From Bremerella sp. P1 (GTDB lineage: Bacteria > Planctomycetota > Planctomycetia > Pirellulales > Pirellulaceae): 64,000 bases of DNA. Below are positions 35,445 to 44,167 of this stretch, piece by piece. How positions within the stretch are numbered: position 1 is the stretch's first letter; every line of letters starts with the position of its first letter. The DNA is taken from positions 6,597,814 to 6,661,813 of the forward strand of contig NZ_CP118164.1 of NCBI RefSeq assembly GCF_028748185.1. Direction: 5' to 3'. Under the pieces are notes generated by a model, which was not told the DNA's origin, made no database searches, and worked only from the letters and a program-made list of their open reading frames with translations. A program made the translations under genes and the position numbers.

Positions 35445-38262
35445 ACTCGTTGGAATTCAAGATCGCCAGACAAACGTCGGCCAGGGCTCGGGTCTTCGCG
35501 TCGACCTCTTGTGGCTGAAGGTCCGGCACAAAGTCTTGGTAGGCGTGCAGCGTTTCGTTGAACGAGAACTTCTCGCCGGTGTTCTCTTCGACCGCATCAC
35601 GGCGGACGACCAGCGGGGCTTTCGCCTCGGCCAGCTCTCGCTCTTTTTCGATCGCTTCCATCGCCTTCCAATGCTTCTCACAAGCGGCAAGTTCGCTTTC
35701 ATTGGGCAGGCGGCCATACGTCAACTGAAAGACGCGTTCGATCGCTTCCTTGCCGGTGTGACCTTCCTCTGTCACCCGATTGGCTAGTGCTAACGCGCGG
35801 TCGTAGGTGGCTTTGCCGTTGAACAGCGCGAAGACCTGCGGCGTGACGGTCGACTCACTGCGCATCTCGCACGAGAAGTCGGGGCCGGGGGCGTTGAAGA
35901 CTTCGCGGAATGGATCAGGCAGCCCACGGACCTTTAAGCTGTAGAGCGACCGCCGATGACGCTGCTGGGGCAGGGGGTTGGGAGTCCAGGCAGAAGCGAA
36001 CGTTCCCATCACTTGCCGCGGCTGCATGGCGGCTTCCATGTTGATCTCTGGCCGGTTCGGAATGCCGCCAAGCTTCGGGTTCATTTCGCCGGTGGCGAAG
36101 AGCATCGCATCGCGAATTTCGGAAGCAGTCAGCCGCCGCGGCGTGAACACAGCGTACGACGTTCCGAGCGGGTCTTTCTCGTCGAGCGAATCGAAACTGG
36201 GATGTTCGCATGAACGGCGATACGCTTCGCTGAGCATGATCTGCCGGTGCATCGCTTTGAAAGACCAGCCCGACTCGACGAACGTGGCGGCCAGCCAGTC
36301 GAGCAGCTGAGGGTGCGTCGGGCGTTTGCCGGTCGAACCGAAGTTATTCGGGTTGCCAGCGATCGGCTGGCCCATGTGCCACAGCCAGATGCGGTTAACG
36401 ATCGTACGCGTGGTGAGCGGATTGTCGGGGCTGGCTACCCACTGGGTAAACGCGGCGCGGCGGCCTTCGATCTTCTTAGGGATTTCTGGATGCTCGACGT
36501 CGTCCAGCACGCTCAGGATGCTCGGACTCACCGGGGTGCCTTGGCTGAAGGGATCGCCGCCGGTGAGGATGCAGGTTTGTTCCAGCTCGCCGGTTTGCAT
36601 CGGCTTGGCTGGCACACGCAGGGGAGCGTACACCGACTTGAGTGTTGGTGTTTTGCCGCTGTAGACGGCCAGAGCGTACGGCTCGTAACGATCTTCTTCC
36701 CACTTGAGCCGCTGCAGGCCTTTGCGAGCAACGCGTTCGTTGCCGTAATCTTCCGGCGAGAAGCCGACGTGCTTGGGTGGAATCTCGCTCTCCGGCAGCT
36801 TCTGACGCATCAGGGCCTGGCGAGCATTGCCGAAGTCTTTCTTCCCTTTCTGCTTGGCCAGGGCCTCGTTCCACTTGGTGGGATCAATCTTGTTCTCGGC
36901 GTACCAGGCTTGGGCAGCTTTCAGTTGCATTTCGTCAAGCTGTTGCAGCTTCTGGGAGTACTCGGCGCGACGTGCTTGCAGGTACTTCTTTTCTTCGAAG
37001 CCGTCTGTGTTTTCGATGTCGAGGAAAGGAGCTTTGCGCTCGGCCAGCTGCGTGGTTGCGAAGACCGCTTGAATGGCGTAGTAGTCGTGCGTGGGAACCG
37101 GATCGAACTTGTGATCGTGACAACGTGCACACTGCAGTGAATGGGCGAGGAACGTTTCGCCGACGCTATTGGTCACGTCGTCCAGGAACCGCTGCCGAGC
37201 GACCTTTTCGACTTCCATGCCAGTCAATTCCCACGGTCCCATTCGCAGGAAGCCGGTCGCGACGATCGCTTCGGGGTTGTCGGGGTCAAGCTCGTCACCG
37301 GCGATCTGCTGACGGATGAATTCGTCGTACGGCTTGTCTTCGTTGAAGCTTCGCACGACGTAATCACGATAGCGCCAGGCGTTGCCGCGTTCGTAGTCGT
37401 TGGCAAAGCCAGACGTGTCAGCGTAGCGGGCAACATCCAGCCAATGCTGAGCCATCCGTTCGCCATAGTGGGGCGAAGCCAACAGGCGGTCGACGACCTT
37501 GGCAAACGCGACCTCGTCCGACGAAGGATCACTGACGAACGCTTCGATTTCCTGCGGACTGGGGGGCAGGCCGGTCAAGTCGAACGTTGCCCGGCGGATG
37601 AGCGTTTGCCGATCGACCGACGGAGCAACCTTCAAGCCCTCCGGCATTTGGGCGAGAACGAACGCATCGATCGGGTTCCCGGCACCCACGTCGGGAACGT
37701 CTGGCTTGGTGACCTTCTGGTACGCCCACAACGCTTCCGGTTTGTATTTGCGGTTGGCCCAGTCTTCCGAAAGGGCACCGACCGTTTCGACGGTGATGCC
37801 GTCTTCGGCCGACCACTTGTCGGCGTACTGCGCGTTAATCTCGGCCGCTCTGGCTTGATCGGGCCATGGGGCACCCAGCGCGATCCAGCGGCGGACCCAG
37901 CCGACTTGCTCGTCGTTCAGCTTCTCGGCTTCCTTGGGTGGCATGGCCGACCAGCTGAAATCATCGCGAAGAATGGCCAGCATCAGCGGGCTTTCTTCCG
38001 GCTTGCCAGCCACGAGACTCGACTCGCCGCTATCGCCCCCTTGCTTGAGACCTTCGAGGGAGCGCATATCGAAGCCCCCTTCGATCTCGTCCTCGTTTTG
38101 CCCGTGGCATGCCAGGCACTTCTCGGCCAGGAGGGGCGCGATACGGCGCACGAATAGCGCTTCGCCTTCCTGCTCGTTCGCCAACAGGGGCTGGGCGAGC
38201 AACAGGAAGAGGAACCACGGACTGATCGATCGGACAAGGCTAGGAAAGGGCACCGCGCGCAT
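35428..38262 (-). CDS. PSCyt1-DUF1549-DUF1553 (PSD1) cytochrome-bearing secreted protein
   Basis: A 944-residue exported protein. After a signal peptide it has a PSCyt1 haem site (CLACH, residues 49-53), DUF1549/PSCyt2 (IDAFVLAQMPEGLKVAPSVD, continuing to a second haem site CARCHDHKFDPVP around residue 379) and DUF1553/PSD1 in the C-terminal third (GKRPTHPQLLDWLAATF, IMLSEAYRRS). These proteins occur by the dozen in planctomycete genomes beside DUF1501 and sulfatase genes. The start is taken as ATG 38262; TTG 38274 is in frame. Confidence 0.92.
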   Translation of the reverse strand: MRAVPFPSLVRSISPWFLFLLLAQPLLANEQEGEALFVRRIAPLLAEKCLACHGQNEDEIEGGFDMRSLEGLKQGGDSGESSLVAGKPEESPLMLAILRDDFSWSAMPPKEAEKLNDEQVGWVRRWIALGAPWPDQARAAEINAQYADKWSAEDGITVETVGALSEDWANRKYKPEALWAYQKVTKPDVPDVGAGNPIDAFVLAQMPEGLKVAPSVDRQTLIRRATFDLTGLPPSPQEIEAFVSDPSSDEVAFAKVVDRLLASPHYGERMAQHWLDVARYADTSGFANDYERGNAWRYRDYVVRSFNEDKPYDEFIRQQIAGDELDPDNPEAIVATGFLRMGPWELTGMEVEKVARQRFLDDVTNSVGETFLAHSLQCARCHDHKFDPVPTHDYYAIQAVFATTQLAERKAPFLDIENTDGFEEKKYLQARRAEYSQKLQQLDEMQLKAAQAWYAENKIDPTKWNEALAKQKGKKDFGNARQALMRQKLPESEIPPKHVGFSPEDYGNERVARKGLQRLKWEEDRYEPYALAVYSGKTPTLKSVYAPLRVPAKPMQTGELEQTCILTGGDPFSQGTPVSPSILSVLDDVEHPEIPKKIEGRRAAFTQWVASPDNPLTTRTIVNRIWLWHMGQPIAGNPNNFGSTGKRPTHPQLLDWLAATFVESGWSFKAMHRQIMLSEAYRRSCEHPSFDSLDEKDPLGTSYAVFTPRRLTASEIRDAMLFATGEMNPKLGGIPNRPEINMEAAMQPRQVMGTFASAWTPNPLPQQRHRRSLYSLKVRGLPDPFREVFNAPGPDFSCEMRSESTVTPQVFALFNGKATYDRALALANRVTEEGHTGKEAIERVFQLTYGRLPNESELAACEKHWKAMEAIEKERELAEAKAPLVVRRDAVEENTGEKFSFNETLHAYQDFVPDLQPQEVDAKTRALADVCLAILNSNEFVYVY

Positions 38263-38371
38263 GGGACCTGCCAAGGGGGGAATGGTAGGTGGAGGTGAGC
38301 AGATGTCCTAAGTATAGAAAACGTCTAGGAAAAAGTCACGAGAAGCTTACAAACCGTCCTTTCGCTGGCAG

Positions 38372-39214
38372 CTAGTCACCATTCTCTTTCTTCTTCTCTG
38401 CGTGGTACAGCCGGCGAATCTCTTCCAGATCAACGGTCGATTCGGGCAGCTTGATATTAAACTTCTCGAACGCAGCGATGAGGATCTTGAGGACCACGTA
38501 ATTCCGAAACCACTTGCGATTCGAGGGGATCGTAAACCAGGGCGCATAGTCGGTGCTGCACTTGCTGAGTGCGTCCTCGTAGGCGTCGGTGTACGCGTCC
38601 CAGTAGGGGCGTTCCGAGTAGTCGGCGTCGCTGATCTTCCAGTGCTTGTGGGGCGAATCGAGCCGCTTTTTGAAACGCTCGAGCTGTTCTTCCGGATCGA
38701 TATGCAGGTAGAACTTCAAAATGTGAGTGCCGTTGTTGGCCAGTATCTTCTCGAAGTCGTTGATTTCGTCGTAACGTTTCTTCCAGACATCTTTGGGCAC
38801 CATCTCGTGCACGCGCTGAACGAGGACTTCCTCGTAGTGCGATCGATTGAACACGGCGATGTGCCCGAGCCCTGGCGTCACTCTGTGATGCCGCCAGAGG
38901 AAATCGTGCTCGGCTTCTTCCTTGCTTGGCACCTTGAAACTGAACACGCGGCACCCTTGCGGATTCATCGCGCGAAACACGTGCCGAATGGTTCCGTCCT
39001 TACCGGCCGCGTCACGCCCTTGCAGAACGATCAACACCGATCGTTTTCGCTCGCCATACATCGAGTATTGCAACTCGCGCAGATGATCGCGGAGCCTCAG
39101 CATCTCGGTTTCCGCCAAGTCGCGATCGTCGTGAAGGTCTTTACAGACCGGATCAAACTTATCAAGGTCGAGCTTGCTGCCGGGGGCAACGCGAAAGTGT
39201 TCGTAGTAGTCCAT
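38372..39214 (-). CDS. ppk2: Polyphosphate kinase 2 family protein
   Basis: A 280-residue PPK2 enzyme transferring phosphate between polyphosphate and nucleotides. The Walker A is LQGRDAAGKDGTI (about residues 64-76), the Walker B-type region VFNRSHYEEVLVQRVH (about 122-137) and the lid DSPHKHWKISDADYSERP (about 188-205). The length suits a single-domain class I PPK2, whose members phosphorylate ADP or GDP or AMP depending on subclass; the exact one is not assigned. It is a solitary gene. Confidence 0.92.
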   Translation of the reverse strand: MDYYEHFRVAPGSKLDLDKFDPVCKDLHDDRDLAETEMLRLRDHLRELQYSMYGERKRSVLIVLQGRDAAGKDGTIRHVFRAMNPQGCRVFSFKVPSKEEAEHDFLWRHHRVTPGLGHIAVFNRSHYEEVLVQRVHEMVPKDVWKKRYDEINDFEKILANNGTHILKFYLHIDPEEQLERFKKRLDSPHKHWKISDADYSERPYWDAYTDAYEDALSKCSTDYAPWFTIPSNRKWFRNYVVLKILIAAFEKFNIKLPESTVDLEEIRRLYHAEKKKENGD

Positions 39215-39297
39215 AACAAACCTGGCATGGGATCAGAAAAGCAACGAATGCTCTTAGTCTAGCCGTTTGCGGCCAAATGACCTACTAAGTTTTTCGC

Positions 39298-39470
39298 TTA
39301 AGATTCGCTCGTCGCAGGAAGATGTTCTACTGATGCTTCGGGCTCATCAGCCAAGCGTTCACGTGCCAGGCGTTCTTCACGAATGAAGTACCATCCGCTG
39401 ATTACCAGCGCGACCAACCCGATCACCGACATTGCCAGTGAGAATTCGAGAAAGAACGTCAGCCGTGACT
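39298..39470 (-). pseudogene. 5'-truncated gene for a small membrane protein
   Basis: On the minus strand an open frame ends with TAA at 39298-39300 and reads back through a single transmembrane helix (FSLAMSVIGLVALVISGWYF) and a charged tail (REERLARERLADEPEASVEH). No start codon with a ribosome-binding site lies upstream before the frame enters the antisense of a DUF1559 fragment; the only in-frame ATG (39432) falls within the helix. The gene therefore seems to have lost its 5' end at about 39460. A complete 44-residue protein from ATG 39432 is possible but less likely. Confidence 0.45.
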
Positions 39471-39890
39471 GGCTTCGCCGCCAACTACACGGCCATGGGG
39501 TACATGAATGACAATGAAGACAAGTCGAAAGACTTTGCCAGCATCACCGACGGCACCTCGAACACGATCTTTTATGCCGAGAAGTTCACGAAGTGCCAGA
39601 CCTCGACAAACTACTACAACATCTGGGCATACGGTGATGCTAGTTGGTACGAGTGGAATCCTGTGTTTGCGGCCTACATCACAGGACCAGCCTCGAAGTT
39701 CCAAGTGAACCCGTCCTCGGGCAACGCCAGCGCGACGTGCAATCCTCAACTGGCTCAGAGTCCACGCTCGAGTGGAATCCTGGTCGCTTTGGGAGATGGC
39801 AGCACGCGTCACCTGAATGCCACCATGGATGAAGATACCTGGTGGGCTTTGTGTACTCCGGATCAAGGGGAGATCAGTAGCTTTGAGTAA
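39432..39890 (+). pseudogene. 5'-truncated DUF1559 gene (C-terminal half only)
   Basis: The frame encodes only the C-terminal half of a DUF1559 protein: ANYTAMGYMND, ITDGTSNTIFYAEKF, and a decayed tail (GILVALGDGSTRHLNATMDEDTWW), in which the H of the H-x9-DG signature is replaced. The prepilin-like N-terminus present in the two other copies (7032-8012, 13292-14293) is missing; the frame begins at a TTG without ribosome-binding site. The recognisable homology starts near 39465. The downstream lipoprotein overlaps its stop, as expected for the intact module. Confidence 0.7.
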
Positions 39891-40311
39891 TTCCAAATCT
39901 GATACCAGTCGTATAGCAGGCTTCGTCCTGCTGCTAACCCTCGCGGCCGTTTCCCTTGGCTGTGGTGGGATGGCTCAGGCACCTATCGACGTGACGGGTA
40001 ACATTTCGATCGAAGGGAAGCCACTCAACGAGGGGGCGGTTATCTTCACCGATCAGAAAGGGGAACGATCCTACGGAGAGATTCACTCGGATGGGTCGTT
40101 TGTGGTCCCGCAGGTCGTGCCTGGCACGTTTCGCGTGGCGGTCAGTGTCCCTCAGCGGCGACGCGTAAAGGGTGACAATGCCGATCCGGCACGCGGGGCA
40201 CGCCCGATGCCGGTGCCCGTTCCCCCTCGGTATGCGAGCGTGGACTCATCCGGTTTGCAGTTCGACATCGCTCCGGAGAAGCCCGAACTGACGATCGAGC
40301 TGAAGCGTTAA
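39883..40311 (+). CDS. Small lipoprotein with carboxypeptidase-regulatory-like domain, behind a broken DUF1559
   Basis: A 142-residue lipoprotein: basic leader, hydrophobic helix and lipobox (AAVSLGC), then a beta-sandwich (VTGNISIEGKPLNEGAVIF, DGSFVVPQVVPGTFRVAVSV). The start is TTG 39883, overlapping the preceding stop codon, with AGGGGAG about ten bases upstream; a longer in-frame extension to 39817 is the DUF1559 antecedent region and is rejected. A good terminator follows. With its upstream partner truncated, its expression may be impaired. Confidence 0.75.
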   Translation: MSNSKSDTSRIAGFVLLLTLAAVSLGCGGMAQAPIDVTGNISIEGKPLNEGAVIFTDQKGERSYGEIHSDGSFVVPQVVPGTFRVAVSVPQRRRVKGDNADPARGARPMPVPVPPRYASVDSSGLQFDIAPEKPELTIELKR

Positions 40312-40336
40312 GCGAGACAAGCGAACGTGGATGGCT

Positions 40337-40371
40337 GCCGACGGTTGAAACACGACCCCGGCGGCCTTTTT
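40337..40371 (+). terminator. Rho-independent terminator after the third lipoprotein gene
   Basis: The stem GCCGACGG (40337-40344) pairs with CCGGCGGC (40358-40365) at seven of eight positions and is followed by five Ts (40367-40371). Confidence 0.6.
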
Positions 40372-40383
40372 ATGCGCGGGTAC

Positions 40384-40827
40384 CTAGCGGCAGGCGTCGC
40401 AGTGCCCTTTGATCAGGACTTCTTCCATCTGACCAGGCGGCTTCTGCTTCGGATTATCAGGCACTAGTTCGACGTGGAAGCCTGACAGGCACATCACCTT
40501 TCCGCAGCCGATACACATGAAGTGGGGATGCTCGGAACGTCCCTCTGAGCCTGACGGCAACAGTTCGAACCGGCGCACGGCGTCTCCCAAATCGAGTCGA
40601 GCCACAATGCCCGACTCGTCGAGTTCGGTCAGCGAACGGTAGATGGTCGACTTGTCGAAACCAAACTCCGCCAATTCATCGGCGACTTCATTGGGACTCA
40701 GCGGAGTCTGATGATCGCCCAGCGTCTGAACGACCGCAATCCGAGCCGCTGTGCAGCGGAGGCCAGCTCCGCGGAGCAAAGTCTTGGCGGCCTCCATCGA
40801 GAATCCTGATTTACGCTTGCGTGCCAT
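40384..40827 (-). CDS. Fur-family transcriptional regulator
   Basis: A 147-residue Fur-type regulator. The N-terminal winged helix contains MEAAKTLLRGAGLRCTAARIAVVQTL and FDKSTIYRSLTELDESGIV, and the C-terminal dimerisation domain has HPHFMCIGCGKVMCL and a final GHCDACR, giving CxxC pairs for structural zinc. Whether it senses iron, zinc, manganese or peroxide cannot be read from sequence. The start is ATG 40827; the longer frame to 40944 overlaps the promoter. A TTGCAA-type operator upstream suggests autoregulation. Confidence 0.88.
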   Translation of the reverse strand: MARKRKSGFSMEAAKTLLRGAGLRCTAARIAVVQTLGDHQTPLSPNEVADELAEFGFDKSTIYRSLTELDESGIVARLDLGDAVRRFELLPSGSEGRSEHPHFMCIGCGKVMCLSGFHVELVPDNPKQKPPGQMEEVLIKGHCDACR

Positions 40828-40867
40828 GGTTGGTTGGGACCTGATTGCGGGGGTTCTAATCGTTTTA

Positions 40868-40896
40868 ATCTTATCGTACTTGCAATGCATTTGCAA
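40868..40896 (-). promoter_or_regulatory. Promoter and TTGCAA-N5-TTGCAA operator of the Fur-family gene
   Basis: On the minus strand TTGCAA (complement of 40891-40896) and TAAGAT (complement of 40868-40873) are 17 bases apart. The -35 lies within TTGCAATGCATTTGCAA (40880-40896), a double TTGCAA with an ATGCAT centre, as expected for a repressor site covering the promoter. TSS near 40861 would leave a 34-base leader. Confidence 0.5.
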
Positions 40897-41087
40897 ACAG
40901 GATGAGATGGCAATCGATGGCCAAAAGGTGATTTCTGTCGGCACAAAGCTACCAATAATGACAATGGATTGGGGGAACTTTCTGTTAGTTTCTCACCAGC
41001 ATGCGCGATTTTCGACATAGGGCCTCTTGAGCGAGCCAGACAGGTCCGCGAGATTGAAGGTTTGCTACCGGGACGAAAGGATCACCC

Positions 41088-42023
41088 ATGAAGGTTTCGA
41101 TTGTTGGTGTCGGGAAGGTGGGCGTCACGCTGGGGTACTCGATCGTGCTCAAGGGCCTCGCCACCGAACTGGTGCTGGTGAGTCGCAGTGCCGAGCGGAT
41201 TCGCGGAGAAGCTCTCGACCTGCAGCATGCCGCGGCCCTCGGTCCCAGTCGCATGCGCGTCCGTAGCGGTGATCTCGATGCAACGAAGGACTCGCAGGTC
41301 GTTGTGCTGGCCCTGGCGCAACCAGCAGAGCAGGGTGGTAACGCGATGGACCGCATCGCTTCGGCCAAGCCAAACGCCAAACTCTTTCAGCAGGTAGTGC
41401 CCAAGATCGCCGAGCTCAGTCCGGACGCCATCTTGCTGGTCGTGACCAACCCGGTCGATGTGCTGACCTACGCGACCTTAAAGCTATCAGGCTTCGATCG
41501 TCATCGTGTGCTCGGGACCGGCACGTTGATCGATAGTGCCCGCTTTCGCTCGCTCCTTTCGGCACATTACGACATCCACTCGGATGATATTCGCGCTTAC
41601 GTGTTGGGTGAGCATGGCGAGTCGCAGTTCCCGGTCCTTAGCGCTGTCTACGCAGGCGGTTGGTACATGGGGCAGGACCCCGAAGTGAAGCGTGCGTTCG
41701 AGAAGACGTTGAGCGTGGCTCCGGAGGTGTTCGTCGCCAAAGGCTACACCAACTTCGCCGTTGCCAGTGCCGCGGCCATGGTGGTGCAGGCAATCAAGGA
41801 CAACTCGCACCATACGATGCCCGTCTCGACGCTGGTCGACGGATATTACGGTATCGAAGACGTTTGTCTGTCGCTGCCGGCGGTGATCGGCAAAGAAGGA
41901 ATCGCCCAGGTGCTAAGCATCGCGTTGAGCGAAGAAGAGCAGGCCAGTTTGCGCTTTTCGGCGCAGCATCTTAGCGCGGTAAACCAGAGTCTGGCCGAAT
42001 ATTGGTCGAGCGATACGCCGTGA
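41088..42023 (+). CDS. Lactate/malate dehydrogenase-family protein with altered cofactor and loop residues
   Basis: A 311-residue NAD(P)-dependent 2-hydroxyacid dehydrogenase. The Rossmann motif is GVGKVG (7-12), the substrate residues include N121 in TNPVD, D149/R152 in IDSARFR and catalytic H176 in GEHGES. Two departures stand out: the acidic residue ending beta-strand 2 is replaced by S32-R33 (LVLVSRS), suggesting NADP rather than NAD; and the mobile-loop arginine (R109 in lactate dehydrogenase) has no equivalent in QPAEQGGNAMDRI. Substrate (lactate, malate or other) is not determinable. Confidence 0.8.
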   Translation: MKVSIVGVGKVGVTLGYSIVLKGLATELVLVSRSAERIRGEALDLQHAAALGPSRMRVRSGDLDATKDSQVVVLALAQPAEQGGNAMDRIASAKPNAKLFQQVVPKIAELSPDAILLVVTNPVDVLTYATLKLSGFDRHRVLGTGTLIDSARFRSLLSAHYDIHSDDIRAYVLGEHGESQFPVLSAVYAGGWYMGQDPEVKRAFEKTLSVAPEVFVAKGYTNFAVASAAAMVVQAIKDNSHHTMPVSTLVDGYYGIEDVCLSLPAVIGKEGIAQVLSIALSEEEQASLRFSAQHLSAVNQSLAEYWSSDTP

Positions 42024-42228
42024 ATCGGCACCTTCGTTGGTACCGGCATAATCGGATCGGGCCGCGTGATCAACGCCTGCCGATCGAATGAACCGCACAG
42101 CATTTGTTGCGCACAAATCCCTTTTTCGACATACGTTTTATGTTGAATTGAAGTCGCCCGCTTTCGTGCGGCTTTAGGCCTGCCAGGCGGTAGAGCATTC
42201 AGGCACTTATCTCGACGGAGAACTCATC

Positions 42229-42525
42229 GTGTTTGCAAGCAATGAAGAAGCATTTCGTTATCTCTACGATCGTCAGGGCATCTTGTGTGTACAGGTCATG
42301 CTCAGCGCGGTACGCGCCTACGGAGCCGACACCGGTTGCGTGCAAGTCTTGACGCTCCTCAATGGTGTCGACAACTCGTTTGATAAAAAAGACGAGAAAG
42401 CCCTCGTCTCGGCAATGCGCTATGTGGAAGAGAACCTTCCCCAATGGCAAGAAGATCGTGTGGTCAATCTGCCTGACGGCCAACAACTGACGATCGACCC
42501 GGCCTTGGTCCCGGACGAATACTAA
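42229..42525 (+). CDS. Small unrecognised protein
   Basis: A 98-residue protein without signal peptide, with a start at GTG 42229 and CGGAGAA six bases upstream. Visible segments are FRYLYDRQGILCVQVMLSAV, LLNGVDNSF, ALVSAMRYVEENLPQW and LPDGQQLTIDPALVP. The length, ribosome-binding site and composition support a real gene. I do not recognise it. Confidence 0.6.
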   Translation: MFASNEEAFRYLYDRQGILCVQVMLSAVRAYGADTGCVQVLTLLNGVDNSFDKKDEKALVSAMRYVEENLPQWQEDRVVNLPDGQQLTIDPALVPDEY

Positions 42526-42710
42526 TTCCGCTCGAAGCGTCTGGACCGCTCCCCTCTGTTTGACTGGCAACTCTCACGCGTTGTCTCGGACCGCACTTTC
42601 TGTGCGCGCCATTTCTGCCTGAAAAAGATTGACGTCGCATCGCGAATTCGTAAGACTTGGTGCTCCCGCCTACCATTTCCCTTCCTTTTTCGCGCTTTGT
42701 GAGGCCTTCT

Positions 42711-44054
42711 ATGTCTGGGCATTTCAATCGTCGTCAAGCCATCAAATCCCTCGCAGTCGCCGGTGCCGCCGTGGCGCTGCCTGCGGTTAGCTATTCTCGA
42801 GTTCTCGGCGCAAATGAGCGTCTTCGCGTGGCCAGTGTCGGTACCGGTGGCAAAGGATGGAGCGACCTGGTTGGCGTCGCTGCGAGTCCTGCGGTCGAGG
42901 TGACGGCGCTGTGCAATATCGATAGCTCCGAGCCGCACCTGGGTCGAGCCGCGGAGAAATACCCCAGTGCCAAGACCTACGTCGACTGGCGCAAGTTGCT
43001 GGATAACAGCGGCGGCGTCGATGGCGTAATTGTTTCCACGCCTGACTTCATGCATGCCCCGGTATCTTTGGCAGCCATGCAGCTTGGCAAGCATGTCTTC
43101 TGCCAGAAGCCGCTGACGCATACGGTCTTTGAATCGCGTCAGATGAAAGAGGCTGCCAAGCGAAACAAAGTCGTCACGCAGATGGGCAATCAAATCCAAT
43201 CGCACACGGCCTATCGTACGGCAGTCGCTTTGGTGCACGCCGGCAAGATCGGTAAGGTTAAAGAAGTTCACTCGTGGCAGGCTGGCACACCCAGTTGGCC
43301 ACGCAATATCGAACGGCCCGCCGGTGAAGATACCGTTCCGCAGACGGTGGCCTGGGATCTGTGGCAAGGGGTCGCCCCGCGTCGGCCGTACAAGTCAGGC
43401 TTCTACCATCCGTTCAACTGGCGCGGCTGGCAGGACTACGGTACGGGACAGTTGGGAGACTTTGGTTGCCATATCCTTGATCCGGTCTTCAAGTCGCTTG
43501 AACTCACCGCTCCACTGCAATTGACCGCCGAGGCACCACCGCTGAAGCCGGAAACGTGGACCGAGAGTGCCACCGTGCGGTACGTATTCCCAGGCACCAA
43601 GTACACCGCCGGCGATACGCTGAACGTGACCTGGTACGACGCTGCCGGCGTTCGCCCGCCTGCGGAAGTCACGGCTCATTTGCCCAAGTCATACTCGCTT
43701 CCCAATGCCGGTTCAGTACTGATTGGCGACAAGGGAACGCTCGTGATTCCGCACGTGGCGATGCCAAAACTGTTCCCAAATGGCGCCGATGCAGAGGCCC
43801 CGATCGAGGAGGTTCCGAGTGTCGATCACTACGTCCAGTGGGCTGATGCCGCGCGGGGCGAAGGGGAGGCCACCTCGGCGTTCGATTACTCGGGACCACT
43901 GACCGAAACTGTCCTCTTGGGTGTGGTCGGAATTCGTTTTCCAGGGCAACTTCTCAAGTGGAATGCCGCGGAAATGAAGATCCCTAATTTCTCGCAAGCA
44001 GAGGCCTGGCTGACCAAAAGTTATGCCCAGGGATGGGAGCCAGCGTGGGTTTAA
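42711..44054 (+). CDS. Tat-exported Gfo/Idh/MocA-family oxidoreductase
   Basis: A 447-residue oxidoreductase with a twin-arginine signal (FNRRQAIKSLAVAGAAVALP) and a Rossmann motif (VASVGTGGKGWSD). Further motifs are VDGVIVSTPDFMHAPV, the catalytic-lysine segment VFCQKPLTH, and a C-terminal half with DYGTGQLGDFGCHILDP. Cofactor-bound export through Tat is normal for this planctomycete class; the substrate is presumably a sugar released outside. ATG 42711 is preceded by GAGG; a longer frame to 42657 is rejected. Confidence 0.9.
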   Translation: MSGHFNRRQAIKSLAVAGAAVALPAVSYSRVLGANERLRVASVGTGGKGWSDLVGVAASPAVEVTALCNIDSSEPHLGRAAEKYPSAKTYVDWRKLLDNSGGVDGVIVSTPDFMHAPVSLAAMQLGKHVFCQKPLTHTVFESRQMKEAAKRNKVVTQMGNQIQSHTAYRTAVALVHAGKIGKVKEVHSWQAGTPSWPRNIERPAGEDTVPQTVAWDLWQGVAPRRPYKSGFYHPFNWRGWQDYGTGQLGDFGCHILDPVFKSLELTAPLQLTAEAPPLKPETWTESATVRYVFPGTKYTAGDTLNVTWYDAAGVRPPAEVTAHLPKSYSLPNAGSVLIGDKGTLVIPHVAMPKLFPNGADAEAPIEEVPSVDHYVQWADAARGEGEATSAFDYSGPLTETVLLGVVGIRFPGQLLKWNAAEMKIPNFSQAEAWLTKSYAQGWEPAWV

Positions 44055-44167
44055 ATGGGCTCACGCGTCACACCCGAAGACGTGTTGGCGGTACAATGAA
44101 AGGATCAGCAAGCTTGAACAATTTGCTGATCCAACAACAACCACAGTAGCGCCTCCGGGAGAAGACC

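Noticed and set aside
42160-42195. Hairpin-like GCCCGCTTTCGTGCGGC before the 98-residue gene
   Set aside because: The arms pair imperfectly and no T-run follows, so neither a terminator nor a riboswitch is supported.
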